Of a DNA stretch of 64,000 bases, positions 37,235 through 49,145 are shown one piece after another (positions within the stretch are counted from its first letter, which is position 1; each line of letters begins with the position of its first letter). A model generated the notes under the pieces. It saw only the letters and a list, made by a program, of their open reading frames with translations. It had not been told where the DNA came from and ran no database searches. Position numbers and translations under genes: made by a program. This DNA comes from Agaricus subrufescens (Eukaryota; Basidiomycota; Agaricomycetes; Agaricales; Agaricaceae), in contig CM057059.1 in assembly GCA_029945375.1 (NCBI GenBank), forward strand, positions 2,480,001 to 2,544,000, given 5' to 3'.

Positions 37235-37638
37235 GCATGACTGCGTTTCTACTCAGTCATATCCCCCATTATCTCAATTATTAGATCATGCTGTTCAGTC
37301 TGCTATACATTTGTTGTTCAATTATGCCGCTAAACTTGATTACATCTCACCAAGGGGCCCAACTATCTTGACATATGTTTCGGGCGCGCTCTACCACTAC
37401 AATTTAAAGAAAGAACGCATGGCCAAAAACAATCTTATCATAGCCGTATTCGGCTATAAGGTTTTTCCCCCTGTAAGGACCCATGGGGAATACAGGGCAC
37501 GGCATTTGTCTTCTGTCAACAATCCCTCCCTTTCTTCTTGAGGCACCAAGGAGGTCCACGTCGCTCAACGGATACTCGCTTCGTGTACCTTGCAATTATT
37601 CTACTTGTTCCTTTAACGGCACCCCTTGTTCTCTTAAA
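37235..37638. other. Intergenic region upstream of the arrestin-like gene
   Basis: About 400 bp between two plus-strand genes, holding a 3' UTR and a promoter. Only short frames are seen. Confidence 0.45.
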
Positions 37639-39204
37639 ATGCCAGAAACGTCGATGCCTGTGAATGAAAGGGCAGAATATGATAGGCCACCGTCAAGCTT
37701 ATTTTCTCGTCCAGGGTCAACACCGTCTTACAGTTCACTTCCGCGCCCCGAAGAAGAAAGAATACAGTACACCCGGCGACACAGAGGGTCCGATCCCCCT
37801 TCTGATGGAACTTCGTATACAAAACGCTGGGGATCACTGACTCTGATATTACATGATCAACGAGCTAGCGGCAACGGTGCGGGAAGGCCGACGTATGATC
37901 GTCATAACCATGTGGCAGGAGAAATTGAACTGAAGCACCCTGAAAATGTGTTGTCTGTTGTAATAAAGGTACGCGTGCACCAAAAAAAAAAAATTTTTTT
38001 TTTCTTTCAGAAATTTTTCAAAAAATTTAACCTTGGTCGTGAACCAATTCAATCATAGCTAGAAGGCAAAGTTACCATGGCCGCTTCGGGGATTGGGGCG
38101 GAAGTAGTATCCACGGTTTCGGAGGGAGTGAGATTATGGAGCAGAAATGGAACTGTGGCTTCTCAACGGTGTCCGGGAATCCTGGCATTCGGCTTGCGGC
38201 TGCCTCAGAGTTTCTTTCGAGATGGTAAATTATGGGCGCTGCCTCCTTCATTCGAGCCAGAGTTTATGGCTACTATGTTCGTGAGGTCGGTGTACACTTT
38301 GACGATAGAGCTTACAAGAGTCGTCAAATATTACGTGGTGTCATGGCAGGACATCAAGACGTGAGATTCGAAATCGTTTCGAGCTTTTGGGAAAACAATT
38401 CTGAAGGAGACTATACTATACAGGTATGACCTCCGAATTGATTATCTGCCGAGGAGCCGCACTGGTCAACCACTCCCGCAGTTTGATTCGATTCGGTCTA
38501 TCAAGTCGTCGCCGAACGAGTGGAAGCAACATGTTTCAACAATGCAAATAAAGGGCGGGTTTGGACTCAGGCCCATCGAGTGTCATGTAAGAGGAACTAG
38601 AGAGCGATCCGAGACCATCGTTGACATTCTGCGGCGATAGTTCCTCGTGCCTGCAAAGTACACACATGCGCTGTCAGAACCAATACCATTCCATATACAG
38701 CTTTCGAGTACGCTCGACACGTTGAAAGAACTGCTGTCACCGAGTGATCTAAGGGCTCAACGGGCCGCGCGGAAGCAAGGGCTATCGGCCATTCGAGTAT
38801 ATATAGCACGACAGGTCATAGCGGAAATTCACGGCAAAACATCGTCGCAAACGATCATCATTGGATCGGGCTCGGTGAGGCCTGTTCCGCCAGCGGATTT
38901 CGACGGCGAGGAAAGGCCGGAATGTCCGTGTCTGGATTGGGAAGGAGAAGTGAAATGTTGTGAAAGGATAAAGACAGGGGGATTTGACATTGGGACCTTG
39001 CATGTCAGGGTGAGGGCGGTGATATGTCTCGTGCCATGTCGAGGAGGACTGATGATGCAGGATTTTGTTGTGCTTGTGCTGGGCCGAGCGAACACGGGCA
39101 AAAATAAAGCCAGCGCGTTTGTGCCGATGCAGATCGCACACCCTGTCAAGTTTGTGACCGGCGCGTGGCTGGAAAGTGATACGCTGCACCCGCACGACTA
39201 CTGA
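37639..39204 (+). CDS. Arrestin-like protein (basidiomycete)
   Basis: The start MPETSMPVNERAEYDRPPSS leads to a disordered segment, then an arrestin-N-like beta region: WGSLTLILHDQRASGNGAGR, VAGEIELKHPENVLSVVIK and LEGKVTMAASG. A second part carries ILAFGLRLPQSFFRDGKLWA, LPPSFEPEF, YYV- and SFWENNSEGDYTIQ-type segments. A C-terminal half follows with IECHFLVPAKYTHALSEPIP, FHIQLSSTLDTLKELLSP, WEGEVKCCERIKTGGFDIG and MQIAHPVKFVTGAW. This pattern matches arrestin-domain proteins of agarics, which act as adaptors for ubiquitination and endocytosis of membrane proteins; the partner is unknown. One intron near 37.97-38.06 kb contains a long A-run followed by a T-run, so its length is prone to sequencing error. 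Stop 39204. Confidence 0.7.
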
Positions 39205-39349
39205 ATTGTATTTTTCTCGCTTAATGTATTGCCTAGTTATCACGTCATGAGATGGAGCGGGTTGTACGCACGCTCCAAGGGCTGGTGGGCAGTTGCTAAG
39301 AAGTTGTATGATGATAGACAAAAACGCGAAAGGGGGGCGAAAAGGAGGG

Positions 39350-39357
39350 TATAAAAG
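39350..39357 (+). promoter_or_regulatory. TATA box of UGP1
   Basis: The sequence TATAAAAG lies 106 bp before the UGP1 ATG, in the sense orientation and in a GC-rich context. This is a good consensus match and a normal distance for a highly expressed fungal gene. Confidence 0.55.
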
Positions 39358-39462
39358 CCAAAGGCGGAACCATCTGCCCATCGATTCCACCTGTCTCAGC
39401 GCCATATAAAACCGCCCTCCCTTGTCCCCTCGCCAGTGCCGACTAAACTAGCAGACCTCACC

Positions 39463-41542
39463 ATGCCTGAAACCCTTGTACCCCGCAGTGACCCTGGCCC
39501 CCGCTCCCGCGGCACCAGCCATGTCGATTTCAAGACTGCCACCACCAGCGTCGCCGCGAAGGCCGTGCGCAATGAGCTCGACTCCCTCATCTCCACTGTC
39601 GGCGACCCTAGCACTCGCCAGGTAGGCCTATCCTTCGTCGCGTCTCCGGCATTGCTCACCAACGTTTTCAGGCCTTTGACACAGAGATGCAATCTTTTTT
39701 CAATCTCTTCAATCGATACCTTACCGAGCGGGCCAAAGCCGTTAATCTGTGCGCTCCTTCCAAGTTTCCTTGTCCCCCCTTATTGACCGATGTCATCTAC
39801 AGTGATTGGGACCGCATTAGATCGCCAGCCGAGGAACAGATCGTCCCTTATGCTCAACTCCCCAAGCCAAATGATGTCTCCAGCCTCAACAAGCTTGCCG
39901 TCCTCAAAGTCAACGGAGGTCTCGGCACTTCTATGGGTATGGATGAGCTCTCATGTTCTCTATCACTTCCCTCTTACCTTCAATTTAGGTATGACCGGTG
40001 CCAAGAGTGCCCTCGAAGTCAAAGATGACATGACATTCCTCGACCTTACTGTCCGACAGATAGAGCATCTCAACACCTTTAATCGTGTTGATGTACCCCT
40101 CATTCTCATGACCTCTTTCAACACCCATGAGGACACCTTGCGTATCATCAAAAAGTATGCCAACTTGCAACTACGCATCACTACATTCAACCAGTCTCGT
40201 TACCCACGTATCTTCAAAGAAACTCTTCTACCGTGCCCCAGGCGTGCCGACGATGACAAGAAGCACTGGTATCCCCCTGGCCACGGTGATCTTTATAATG
40301 CGCTTTCGCACTCTGGTGTCCTCGATCAACTTCTCGCGGAAGGCAAGGAGTATCTTTTCGTCTCCAACTCTGACAACCTTGGCGCTGTGTAAATCTTTCG
40401 CCGATGCGTTTAAAACTGAGCTGATGAGCACCAGTGTTGACCAGGGCATCTTACAACACATGATTGATACTCAAGCGGAATTCATTATGGAAGTCACGGA
40501 TAAGACGAAGGCGGATATCAAGGTGGGTCTATCAGTGCATGCGTACTTATCTTTGACTGATTATCGAGAAACCATAGGGTGGTACTCTAATTGGTACGGA
40601 CCATACATCCCATTCCGTGGAGCTATCAGTGAACAGAAAATAGATTATGAGGGATCCATGCGCTTGCTCGAAATTGCCCAGGTTCCTTCGGAACATGTTG
40701 AAGACTTCAAATCAGGTATGCAATCAGGCATCTTGTATGTCGCCTTCCCAACTCATTCATTTACTAGTCCGCAAGTTCAAGATCTTCAACACCAACAACA
40801 TTTGGATTAATCTGAAAGGTGTGCTCCACTGTATAGTAGCATTCTATGTGTTTAAAAGTCTATTCTTAGCTCTTAAGCGCATCATGGATAACGATGGCAT
40901 GAAACTTGACCTCATCATCAATCCCAAATCCACAGATGACGGTCATGCCGTCATTCAGCTTGAGACTGCAGCTGGTGCTGCTATCAAGCATTTCAAAAAC
41001 GCTCACGGTATTAACGTCCCTCGGTCGCGTTTCCTGCCTGTTAAGAGCTGCTCCGATCTCCTCTTGATCAAGAGTGACATCTATTCTCTGAGCCATGGGC
41101 AGTTGGTTATCAATGAGAACAGGATGTTCGAAACTACGCCTGTCATCAAATTGGGCGACCACTTCAAAAAGGTAAAATAAACAATTTCTATATACGGCAG
41201 CTTTCAGAACTAATGTTATGGAAAGATTCAACAATTCCAAAAACGCTTCAAAAAGATTCCTCGCATCCTTGAACTTGATCATTTAACTGTGACTGGGGAC
41301 GTATACTTTGGAAGGAATGTCACCCTTCGAGGAACAGTCATTGTAGTCGCCAATGAAGGGCAGAGGATTGATATTCCTGATGGTTGCATTTTGGAAAACA
41401 GATTGCTCTCCGGAAATTTGAGTATGATCGTGAGTTATTGTCGCTTCACTTGTATTGCGCTCCAGCTCACAATCCTATCAGGAACTCTAAATTCTGGAGA
41501 ACTTGGATATTTCATTTTTTTCTTCTTTTAGATAAACCGTAG
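39463..41542 (+). CDS. UGP1: UTP--glucose-1-phosphate uridylyltransferase
   Basis: Makes UDP-glucose for cell wall glucan, glycogen and trehalose synthesis. The start is [20 protein letters not shown]. Family blocks follow: nucleotide-binding loop [155 protein letters not shown] and [16 protein letters not shown]. The left-handed beta helix [20 protein letters not shown] closes the protein. About nine introns keep frame. The final codons are uncertain: splicing from TTGA|GTATGA to an acceptor at 41531 gives ...GNLNKP and a stop at 41542, while a different donor gives a longer tail. Confidence 0.95.
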
Positions 41543-41991
41543 TAGAGGTTGCTTGGATTCTTTCGGACTTACATATTACATCTTTTTACGATCTATGTTT
41601 TCCTTTAAGCGACCTCAGTTCGAATCGCCCCTGACGGTGATCAAATCTATGTATACCCAATCACCTCTAACAAATTGTCTTTTAACGGAACAAACACTGA
41701 TGATCATCACATATAATACACTCTACGGGATCCTGCTGTACAACATTCATAAGCGTTGACTGACGAGCCGATACTCTGCGGGAGGTGCATCGTGGATAGC
41801 TTGGTGGTTAGACAGAACCAACCGACATGCCTGAAGCGAACACGCGTTTCAGAATTGTTCCTCAAAGTACTCAAAAGGACATACTAGAGCCGACATAATA
41901 CTAGTGTAGAGACTATTGGACAGGTGTCAGCTGGCCAAGAAAAGAACGGCGGAGAAGGAGGACTTACGAGAAGTTCATGGTGCTTTTAGAA
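41543..41991. other. 3' convergent intergenic region
   Basis: About 450 bp between UGP1 and the minus-strand DUF6533-like gene. Small frames only. It may hold a last exon of the DUF6533-like gene that I could not identify. Confidence 0.4.
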
Positions 41992-43000
41992 TCATCCATT
42001 GCTTGCATAAGTGTTGACAGTATCAGGGCTGTAGAAGATTGAACGTATTCGAGAGATAAGAATTACGAGGTGCTTACCGATGAGTACGAGAATTGGTATT
42101 CCTACTCCTTCTCGCCGTCTTAGGCGATAGGTGAGTGGATTTCGGCGACAGGATATTGCGGCGAAGTGTGCAATAGACATGAGTGCGAGCATTAGTGACC
42201 CTAAGAATAACTCCCCTCCTCTTTTTGGGGCAGGAAATTTTGATAAAGGAATTATCAGTACACGGATATGTATGAGAGAATAAAGGTTATGAACGGACGT
42301 ATAGGTAATTAGGATCTCGATTGAACCAATGGACATCGCGTCTTGTAACAACATTCGATGGTATAGTATTGACATTGCAGTCAGTATGATTGAGAGCCGT
42401 GCAAGTAAAAACCCGGGGAGGATGAATAGTCGGACCCATATTCCACGATAGAACAGGGTTACTGCGGAGAGATACATGAAGAGGAGGCTCGAACGGAGGT
42501 CAATTGACGTACGACGTTTAGCGAGGGCGAAATGAATGACAAGGGTTATGGAGGACGCGGTTATGATTCTGAATGATACCACTAGAAAATCCCTGTATTT
42601 GTGAGGGTGATTGACTAGTGGCTCTGGATCTGGATAGATGGTATTCAAACTGCAGTAATGTGCAATGTGGTGTCACTGGTAAGTCAAATGGACAGGGTAG
42701 TTCGTGAGTTGATGACGCACATATGCATGAGATATGTGCCATATCTAGTGAGAATAAACATCCAGCTTGAGGTACGAAGTCGCCATGGATGCCTAGAGGC
42801 TTTGGTTAACAAGGAAAGTATGTATACTAGGAGTTCTTACTGCCAGATGTATTCAACCTCTTCCGAGAGGGAGGTCAAATGCTCACAGGCATTGAGTACG
42901 AGAGCCACAGCTTGCAAAAGAGAGGGGAGAACAGTTGAGGGAATCGGTCGTGATACCTAGGAATGTGTTTAATACCTGCAGATCCGTACTTGCTGTCCAT
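41992..43000 (-). CDS. DUF6533-like multi-pass membrane protein (possibly degenerate)
   Basis: Exon 1 reads MDSKYGSA, and exon 2 joins to AVALVLNACEHLTSLSEEVE followed by YIWQ. This matches the DUF6533 N-terminal signature (AWEYLITLCDEVDLVW in the gene at 45688). Next come HPWRLRTSSWMFILTRYGTY and then a long open stretch with several membrane segments: VTLFYRGIWVRLFILPGFLL, ARLSIILTAMSILYH, GELFLGSLMLALMSIAHF and a RREGVGIPILVLIG block. The join from YIWQ to HPWRL needs a one-base shift from the obvious GTAAGA donor and CTCTAG acceptor, and no clear last exon is seen. The gene may therefore be a pseudogene or use a splice site I did not find. Function is unknown; the family resembles seven-helix membrane proteins. 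It is transcribed away from RPS8. Confidence 0.45.
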
Positions 43001-43756
43001 GTCGGAAGACCCGAACACCGATACTCGATTGCAGAGGCGAGAAACCAACGGCGCCAGTAGCGGCAAGTTTAGCCCACGAGGCTTATTCGGAGTGGCCTAC
43101 CGACCATAAGGCGCAAGCTACCATTATTTACCGTCTCTGCAACAGTTGTCGTACCTGAGTAAACACTCGTCGGTGACCAAGGCCAATAGGAAAAAATGAG
43201 CCATTCCCGCGACTGAATTAAGCATCTAGCCTTGAGGTTCCATGTGAGAAAAAAACAGAGAGTCTAGGCCGTTTAACAATTTGTTAAACGCCTGTTAAAC
43301 GCACTAGTGCCTGATAACTAAACTCAATAGCTCACATAAGATAAAGTACAAGCTTTGACATTTTCGTGAATTTGCTTGTTAAACCTGTGTTTTTGTACAT
43401 CCCAAACTGAGAAAACATACTCCACCTTGTTCAAAGGGGATAACAGTGGAGAGAAAACGTCCCAGAATCAAGCGACTATAGGATAGGATGCTCTAAACAA
43501 GAAGCACCAGAGCAGAGGACTGAATGGCGCCATCATATTCTGGATATAAGATATTGAGTGATGAAACATTCTGTATTGATCCGAAATAAACCTAACGTAG
43601 TCGAATAATTGGGTGAGAGGAACGGACATCCACCTAAACACAAGTCTCATACGGATTATTGCGTCGGAGATTGAATTCAGATCAAACCTTATCTGTTACT
43701 ATCAATCCACACAACCTTGCTCGCCATTCACGTCCCATCCTCAAGACCAATCCGAC
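43001..43756. promoter_or_regulatory. Divergent promoter region, DUF6533-like gene / RPS8, with GTTAAACG repeats
   Basis: About 750 bp. CGTTTAAC at 43270 faces GTTAAACG at 43283, with a further GTTAAACG at 43294 and GTTAAAC at 43378. No coding frame is convincing. Confidence 0.45.
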
Positions 43757-44668
43757 ATGGGTGAGTGCTGCCCGTCGCAACTACGGCACAACAAAGCTAA
43801 TCCAGTGCCTTATCTTAGGTATCTCTCGCTCATCCCGACACAAGCGCTCCGCATCGGGTGCGCAGCGCGCCCACTACCGCAAAAAGAGAAAGTTCGAGCT
43901 TGGCCGTCAACCCGCTAATACCAAGCTTGGCGCAAAGCGTATCCACGAAGTTCGTGTCCGTGGTGGAAACATCAAATATCGTGCCCTTCGCCTCGAGGGT
44001 GGTAACTTTGCCTGGGGATCTGAATCCATCACACGGAAAACGAGAATCCTGACTGTGGTAAGTTATAAAGTTGTTCATACCAAAAGTACATGTGAACTAG
44101 ACAGCTGGAATTAGGTCTACAATGCATCCAACAACGAGCTTGTCCGTACCAACACTCTCGTCAAGAGTGCTATCATCCAGGTCGATGCTACCCCCTTCCG
44201 TCAGTGGTATGAAGCCCACGTACGTCCTTGTACAGCCTTTCAGGAATAGGAACACTAAGTATTCGGATACAGTATGCGCAACCCGTCTCTAAGAAGTCCA
44301 CCAAGACACATGCTGCACAAGCCGCGGATGCGCAGGAGCCTAAAAAACTTTCCAACCACGCACAACGCAATCTTGCTGAGAGGAAGAAGGGTGTGTCTCC
44401 TTGAATCTGCAATAGCTCGCTTTCTGAGATACATGTTATCACTAGATGCCAAGATCGACTCCCTCCTAGAAACACAGTTTGGTGCCGGTCGTCTCTATGC
44501 CCGGATTTCGAGTCGCCCAGGTCAATCTGGCCGTGCCGACGGCTACATCCTCGAAGGAAAAGAGCTCGAGGTAAATGTCAATCATGCCCTTTGTGAAAAC
44601 ACCATCCTTGACACTTTGCCTCGTAGTTTTATCTCAGGAAGATCAGAACCGGCAAGCAAAAGCATTAA
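43757..44668 (+). CDS. RPS8: 40S ribosomal protein S8 (eS8)
   Basis: Structural protein of the small ribosomal subunit. The first coding exon is only ATGG (43757-43760). After a 58-nt intron the frame continues [60 protein letters not shown] and [20 protein letters not shown]. It then runs [88 protein letters not shown] and a stop at 44666-44668. This is a full-length match to the family. Five introns are needed. DUF6533-like genes flank it on both sides. Confidence 0.96.
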
Positions 44669-45687
44669 GCCTTCTGTATCTGTACTGTATATCCACATCA
44701 TTCGGCTCGGTTTTCACTCTGTCGTTGGCCAAAATAATGCTCTCCCTGAGGATCCATGCACTATGACGCTGTGCTGTATGCTTGTCACAATATATGCCTC
44801 CAAAACTCCATCTGTATGCCCCCTGATGTTTTGACTTGATGTGTATCTCTGGTACAGCCCGTAGTGACGTACCGCCTGAATGAATGTAAGGTTGCCCCAC
44901 AGATGAATTGAGTCGCGTTGTGCGATGTACGGAGCGCCCGCCCTACACATGACAGTTCGGCAGCACGAAATGGTTCTAAGCCGAGAAACGGTCCCGAGGA
45001 TGGTTGAGCGGTTGAAGATCGCAGCCAATGTCCAGATGGGCGGTCACGGTCGGAACTTTTGTCGGCCAGATCCGGCTCTCATTGAAACCCTATGTGACAG
45101 CTCGTGCTCATTTGCTCATTGCATTCCATTCCCTTTATGCTACCTTTCAAAGTTCTGTAGATAGAGAGCCCTGAGGGGACGTTGACTGCAAAATGGACCT
45201 TTTTGTCTTTCTGTCATGCCAAGCCCGGGTTTCCCGCTCGCCTTGTCCTGGCCCGACGACGACGACGACAACACTGGCTTAGCGCAGATTTTTACTTACC
45301 CATACCGCCATTCCTGTTATAAGACTTAGATACTCCAAAAATTAAATTCCCCACGTCTTACGTACTTGCCAATGATAAGGAAACAGAGTCAGAGCGAAAC
45401 TCGCCCACTTGAGGCTCAGTCTTGGTCTGCTTGAAGCAGTCTCGCCCGCCCAACCTTGCAGTTTGTCAACTATGACACTGAAGAAGTAAACTTTAAACTC
45501 GATGGTATATATATATATGGGGCACATTTCCCACAGCCGTGTACGAAAATCGGTTCCCTGACAATTCTTGCAGGGAAGGGAGGAACGCATGTAACTCCAG
45601 TGTAACTCCCTGTATTCAAGTCTACGTCTGACTTGCATCAGTGACTCTTCCTCCAGAGATACGGCAGCCTTGCCAGAGGCTGACAAT
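44669..45687. other. Gene-free interval after RPS8
   Basis: About 1 kb with short frames on both strands, a small GAC repeat near 45254 and a TA repeat near 45508. No domain, RNA gene or mobile element is recognised. Confidence 0.5.
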
Positions 45688-46967
45688 ATGCATGTTGTCC
45701 TCCTGGCTTCATGTAGGTGCATTTCGATCGCAGTTGACCTGGAAAATTAATCATCGCTTCAGGTATAGGACTGGCACTGAATGCCTGGGAGTACTTAATA
45801 ACACTGTGCGACGAAGTAGATTTGGTGTGGTGGTTCGTCGATTATCTCGTTCATTCAGGTGGACCATCGCTGATCCTTTCTTATAGCAGTGGCTCCCATG
45901 CCCCAATTCTTAGGCTTGTCAAGGGTCTTTTCTTTTTTAGTCGATACTTCGGGTTAATTGTACAATCGTAAGTGGTTTTATACACCGCTTGATGGCCAAG
46001 TTTCTTAGTATGTTAGAGTAAACGTCTTCTTGGCACAACGGATAGCATCTTATCGCGCTGTACCTACCTCCATCTGCAGGGTTTGGATCTCGTATCAGAT
46101 ATTCGTCATCTTCTCCTTCCTAAGCGTTGTCAACGTGGTTCTCAACGTCCGAAGTAAGCAACCCGTCCTCTCCGCGAACCATCTCTTTTTCGCTTATCTC
46201 AATGCATAGTCTATGCGATCTATCGTCGTTCCCGCAGAATCTACCTACTCCTGGTCGTGGTGTTTGTTGCGCGCCTTGCCTTAGCCTTGCCCTTTGCTAT
46301 TTTATATACCCCTCGCTTGGTTTTCGATAATATGTGTGGATTCCAAGTCCCAGGACCCATAATGGCTGCCTTCCTGCAAGTCCGGTCAATTTTCTTTCCG
46401 GAACGATAGACTCATTTTTGCACCCCTCAGGATCGTGGAGATGGCCACGCAAAGCTTCGCCCTAGGGCTTACTTTCATGAGGCAAAGGTCTCCACGAAAT
46501 AGAATACCGTCTCCACAGCTGGCCCGAGTCGGCTTCTTCTATCGGGATGCGGTGGTGACATATATAGCCATCTTTTGTACGTTTCCTACCTATTTGTGTG
46601 GTCATAAAGCTGATATGCAATAAGCTGCCCTTGTGGCGACGGTGGTGTATGGTAGGGTCGAGTCTTTTCAAGGTGATGCGCACTTTGTATTTCCGTGAGG
46701 ATCTTTTCTCTATTATCCGCCTACTTTGTTTACTGACCTTGCGTCAGAATATTTGTTTCGATACTATCCATATCTGTTAGTGAAATTCCCTCGTTGTGGT
46801 GATGTTTAGACTGAAGTGGCTTCAATTAGGCTTGTCGGATGATCATCAACATCTTGGAACTGAGGCGCAATAATCCCAGTCCCCGTACCGATGAATCCTT
46901 TGAGCTCACATTCCTCATCGAGGAGCTGGACTCGACTGATGAGTACTCGGACAATATATCTGTGTAA
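45688..46967 (+). CDS. DUF6533-like multi-pass membrane protein
   Basis: The ATG at 45688 (MHVVLLAS) splices at phase 1 to CIGLALNAWEYLITLCDEVD, the DUF6533 signature. It continues with VKGLFFFSRYFGLIVQS, CRVWISYQIFVIFSFLSVVN, RIYAIYRRSRRIYLLLVVVF, VARLALALPFAILYTPRLVF, DNMCGFQVPGP, IVEMATQSFALGLTFMRQRS, RVGFFYRDAVVTYIAIF and CRMIINILELRRNNPSPRTD. It ends in an acidic tail (TFLIEELDSTDEYSDNISV) with the stop at 46965-46967. The order of membrane segments, the Tyr-Arg-Arg-Ser-Arg loop and the closing CRxIxNxxxLRR element are typical of this agaric family, whose function is unknown. At least eight introns are needed and some joins were placed by homology to the family pattern. Confidence 0.62.
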
Positions 46968-48422
46968 TGTAGGTTTGGTGTATGTTTTAATCCGTAAACA
47001 TGCTACAAGGTTAATTCTACTTGGCTGGTGCAATCAATTTAATTTTCTCATTTGTTTCTTAACCTTGAACACTTGGTTCTCTGGCTGATCGAAGGTCTCG
47101 ATTCTGGAAGAAGTTGTCATGGGCCAGCAGAAGTATTTCATTCCAACATAGTGCGTCCCGCCACTTGCTTACTCATCGGCCACTGACTGACTGTTGGTAG
47201 TCATGTCACCTGGAATAAACCGTAGTCCCACATTATCTAAACCAGGAAGATGGTTCTGGTTCTGGTTGCGTTTTTAGCGCTTCTCTAGGTGAGATTTTCT
47301 GTCCCAAAGAGTTGGTTCGAACTCTTCCAGTGGCTATTTTAGATATTCTTTCAGATTCAACACTCATCCTTGACGGTGCCTGCGACCTTTCCGTCATACC
47401 TCTACGGTGTTTGCTATGGCGCTCACTGAGGGCTATCATTCCGAATGACCATGACGAAAGTGTTGCTCATCAATCGATTATAGGCCAGTAAATTGATGAT
47501 GAGGGAGCAGTCTCCGGCTGCTCACGACATGTGTACATGGTCTCTAGTTGGCACGTCAATTTTGTTGTCTACCACACTGCGACAACGCAGCGAATGCTAG
47601 TGCGATTAGCTCTGGGACCCTCACTTCCTAGTCTCCGATGTAGTCTCTTGGCTGTGCCTGTCAGTATAGTGCTTTGCGGCCCGAAAGACTGTCCCATGAT
47701 TTGTTCGTGCACAACATTTCATCTGCAGATGATGTGCCAGATAATAAGCTTTGCCTGACTGTACTGGCCGCAGTGTACTTTATTCATCTAACTAAATTTA
47801 ACTGCTGCGAATGGCGCAGTTTCAGGAGTTCTAAATTACGAAGAACGCGTTCTCAAATCCGCAAGGCTTAGCGTGTGATCTTTGTATCTTGGCCTATAGC
47901 CCCCCAGAGATCGGTAAAGGGAATATACGAACCGAGAAGCGAATGGTCAGGTATTGTTGTAGCCGATCTCCTGAACCATTAGCTGCGTAAAGTATGCTTG
48001 GCCACGATGATTTATTCGTACGTTCTCTTTTTGGGTATGCCTGGCCCTAGAAGAAAGTTTGGGCGTGCATCGGTGGCATTATAGTGTAACCTTTTTAACT
48101 GAAGGAATGATCACTGCCTCTGCTCGTTTAAGGTTGATAGTACTGAGATACACTACCAGTGGCTGCACCTGGAGCAGGACCTCTGGGCAGTCGGGATGAC
48201 GGATTTTGTTCCGAACTTCAACTTTACGCACATGTTTTGGAGCAGACTCTCCTGCGTCATAGTCTATTTATGATTCTTTTATTTCCGAGGATCTCTGAGC
48301 AAGTAAGTACACGCAGTGCAGAACGCTAGGTCGTGCTTATTTTCCAGAGAAACCAAACCGTCACAAACAAAGAGGTCAGCCCGATTGCGATCAACGGCAC
48401 AACACTACCTGGCGAGGTCATC
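46968..48422. other. Gene-free interval upstream of LSM2
   Basis: About 1.45 kb. The frames seen are under 76 codons and lack motifs. A short minus-strand frame at 47233-47439 is Ser/Arg/Glu-rich and could be the tail of a decayed membrane-protein gene, but I cannot connect it to anything. Confidence 0.4.
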
Positions 48423-48944
48423 ATGGTGAGTTACGCCTTTCGGGCCCAGTTAGATGTCTTGTTGACCGCAGTATACCATACAGCTTATATTTTCAGTGTT
48501 CAAAACCCTCACTGATCAAACTGTTACCGTCGAGCTCAAAAATGACTTGTCAATAACGGGCGTGTTGAAATCGGTCGACCAGTATGTGAGCGATGGTACA
48601 GGTGCCACTTGCCAGTGATGATCGAGAACTCCGTTACGCGTAGATTCCTTAACATTCGCCTGGACAACATCAAAGTCTCTGATGAAGTTCGACACCCGCA
48701 CATGGTACGTCCCGCCCGATTTCTACACAACTTTGCAATCACCCTTACGGTCTACCCGTGCAGATGGCAGTGAAGAACTGTTTTATTCGCGGATCAGTCG
48801 TGAGATATGTACAACTACCGGCAGAACATGTCGACACGCAGCTGCTAGAAGACGCCACGAGACGAGGTATGCTCTGCACTTGAGGGTTCTCCCTAGTGAT
48901 CGCTAAAAATAAATGTAGAGTCCCAGATGCAAGGAAAACGATGA
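48423..48944 (+). CDS. LSM2: U6 snRNA-associated Sm-like protein LSM2
   Basis: LSM2 is part of the LSM1-7 mRNA-decay ring and the LSM2-8 U6 snRNP. The Sm fold is clear: FSVFKTLTDQTVTVELKNDL, SITGVLKSVDQ, FLNIRLDNIKVSDEVRHPHM, MAVKNCFIRGSVVRYVQLP, AEHVDTQLLEDATRRE, then SQMQGKR and a stop at 48942-48944. The usual start MLFFSVFK is not present; the codons before FSVFK read CAG CTT ATA. A stop (TGA) lies six codons farther up in that frame. The best solution is a start exon consisting only of the ATG at 48423, a 46-nt intron (48426-48471) and an exon beginning YTIQLIFSVFK. The start is therefore tentative, but the domain is certain. Confidence 0.88.
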
Positions 48945-49145
48945 CGGCTCTTTTTGCCCCCGAGTTTCAGAGTACACTATCCCGCTTTGTAACTGTACCA
49001 TCGCATTGAATATATGCCGTGCTACACGAGTTAATGTACCAGGTGGTTGGGTGAGCCTCGTCTTCCCCGAAACGCAATTTAGTGGGACCTTGGTCAAAGA
49101 ATACCCGGAGCGCCGATTGAAGGAATGTTTTCCCTTGGATTCCTA

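Noticed and set aside
44997..45055. Possible tRNA A-box (GGTTGAGCGGTTGAAG)
   Set aside because: No B-box (GGTTCGA) follows at the right distance and no cloverleaf can be drawn.
46022..46110. tRNA-like A-box (TGGCACAACGG) with a weak B-box-like GGTTTGGATCT
   Set aside because: No acceptor stem pairs across the segment, and the region is explained by an exon of the DUF6533-like gene (CRVWISYQIFVIF).
47300..47330. B-box-like GGTTCGAACTC
   Set aside because: No A-box upstream and no matching stems; likely chance.
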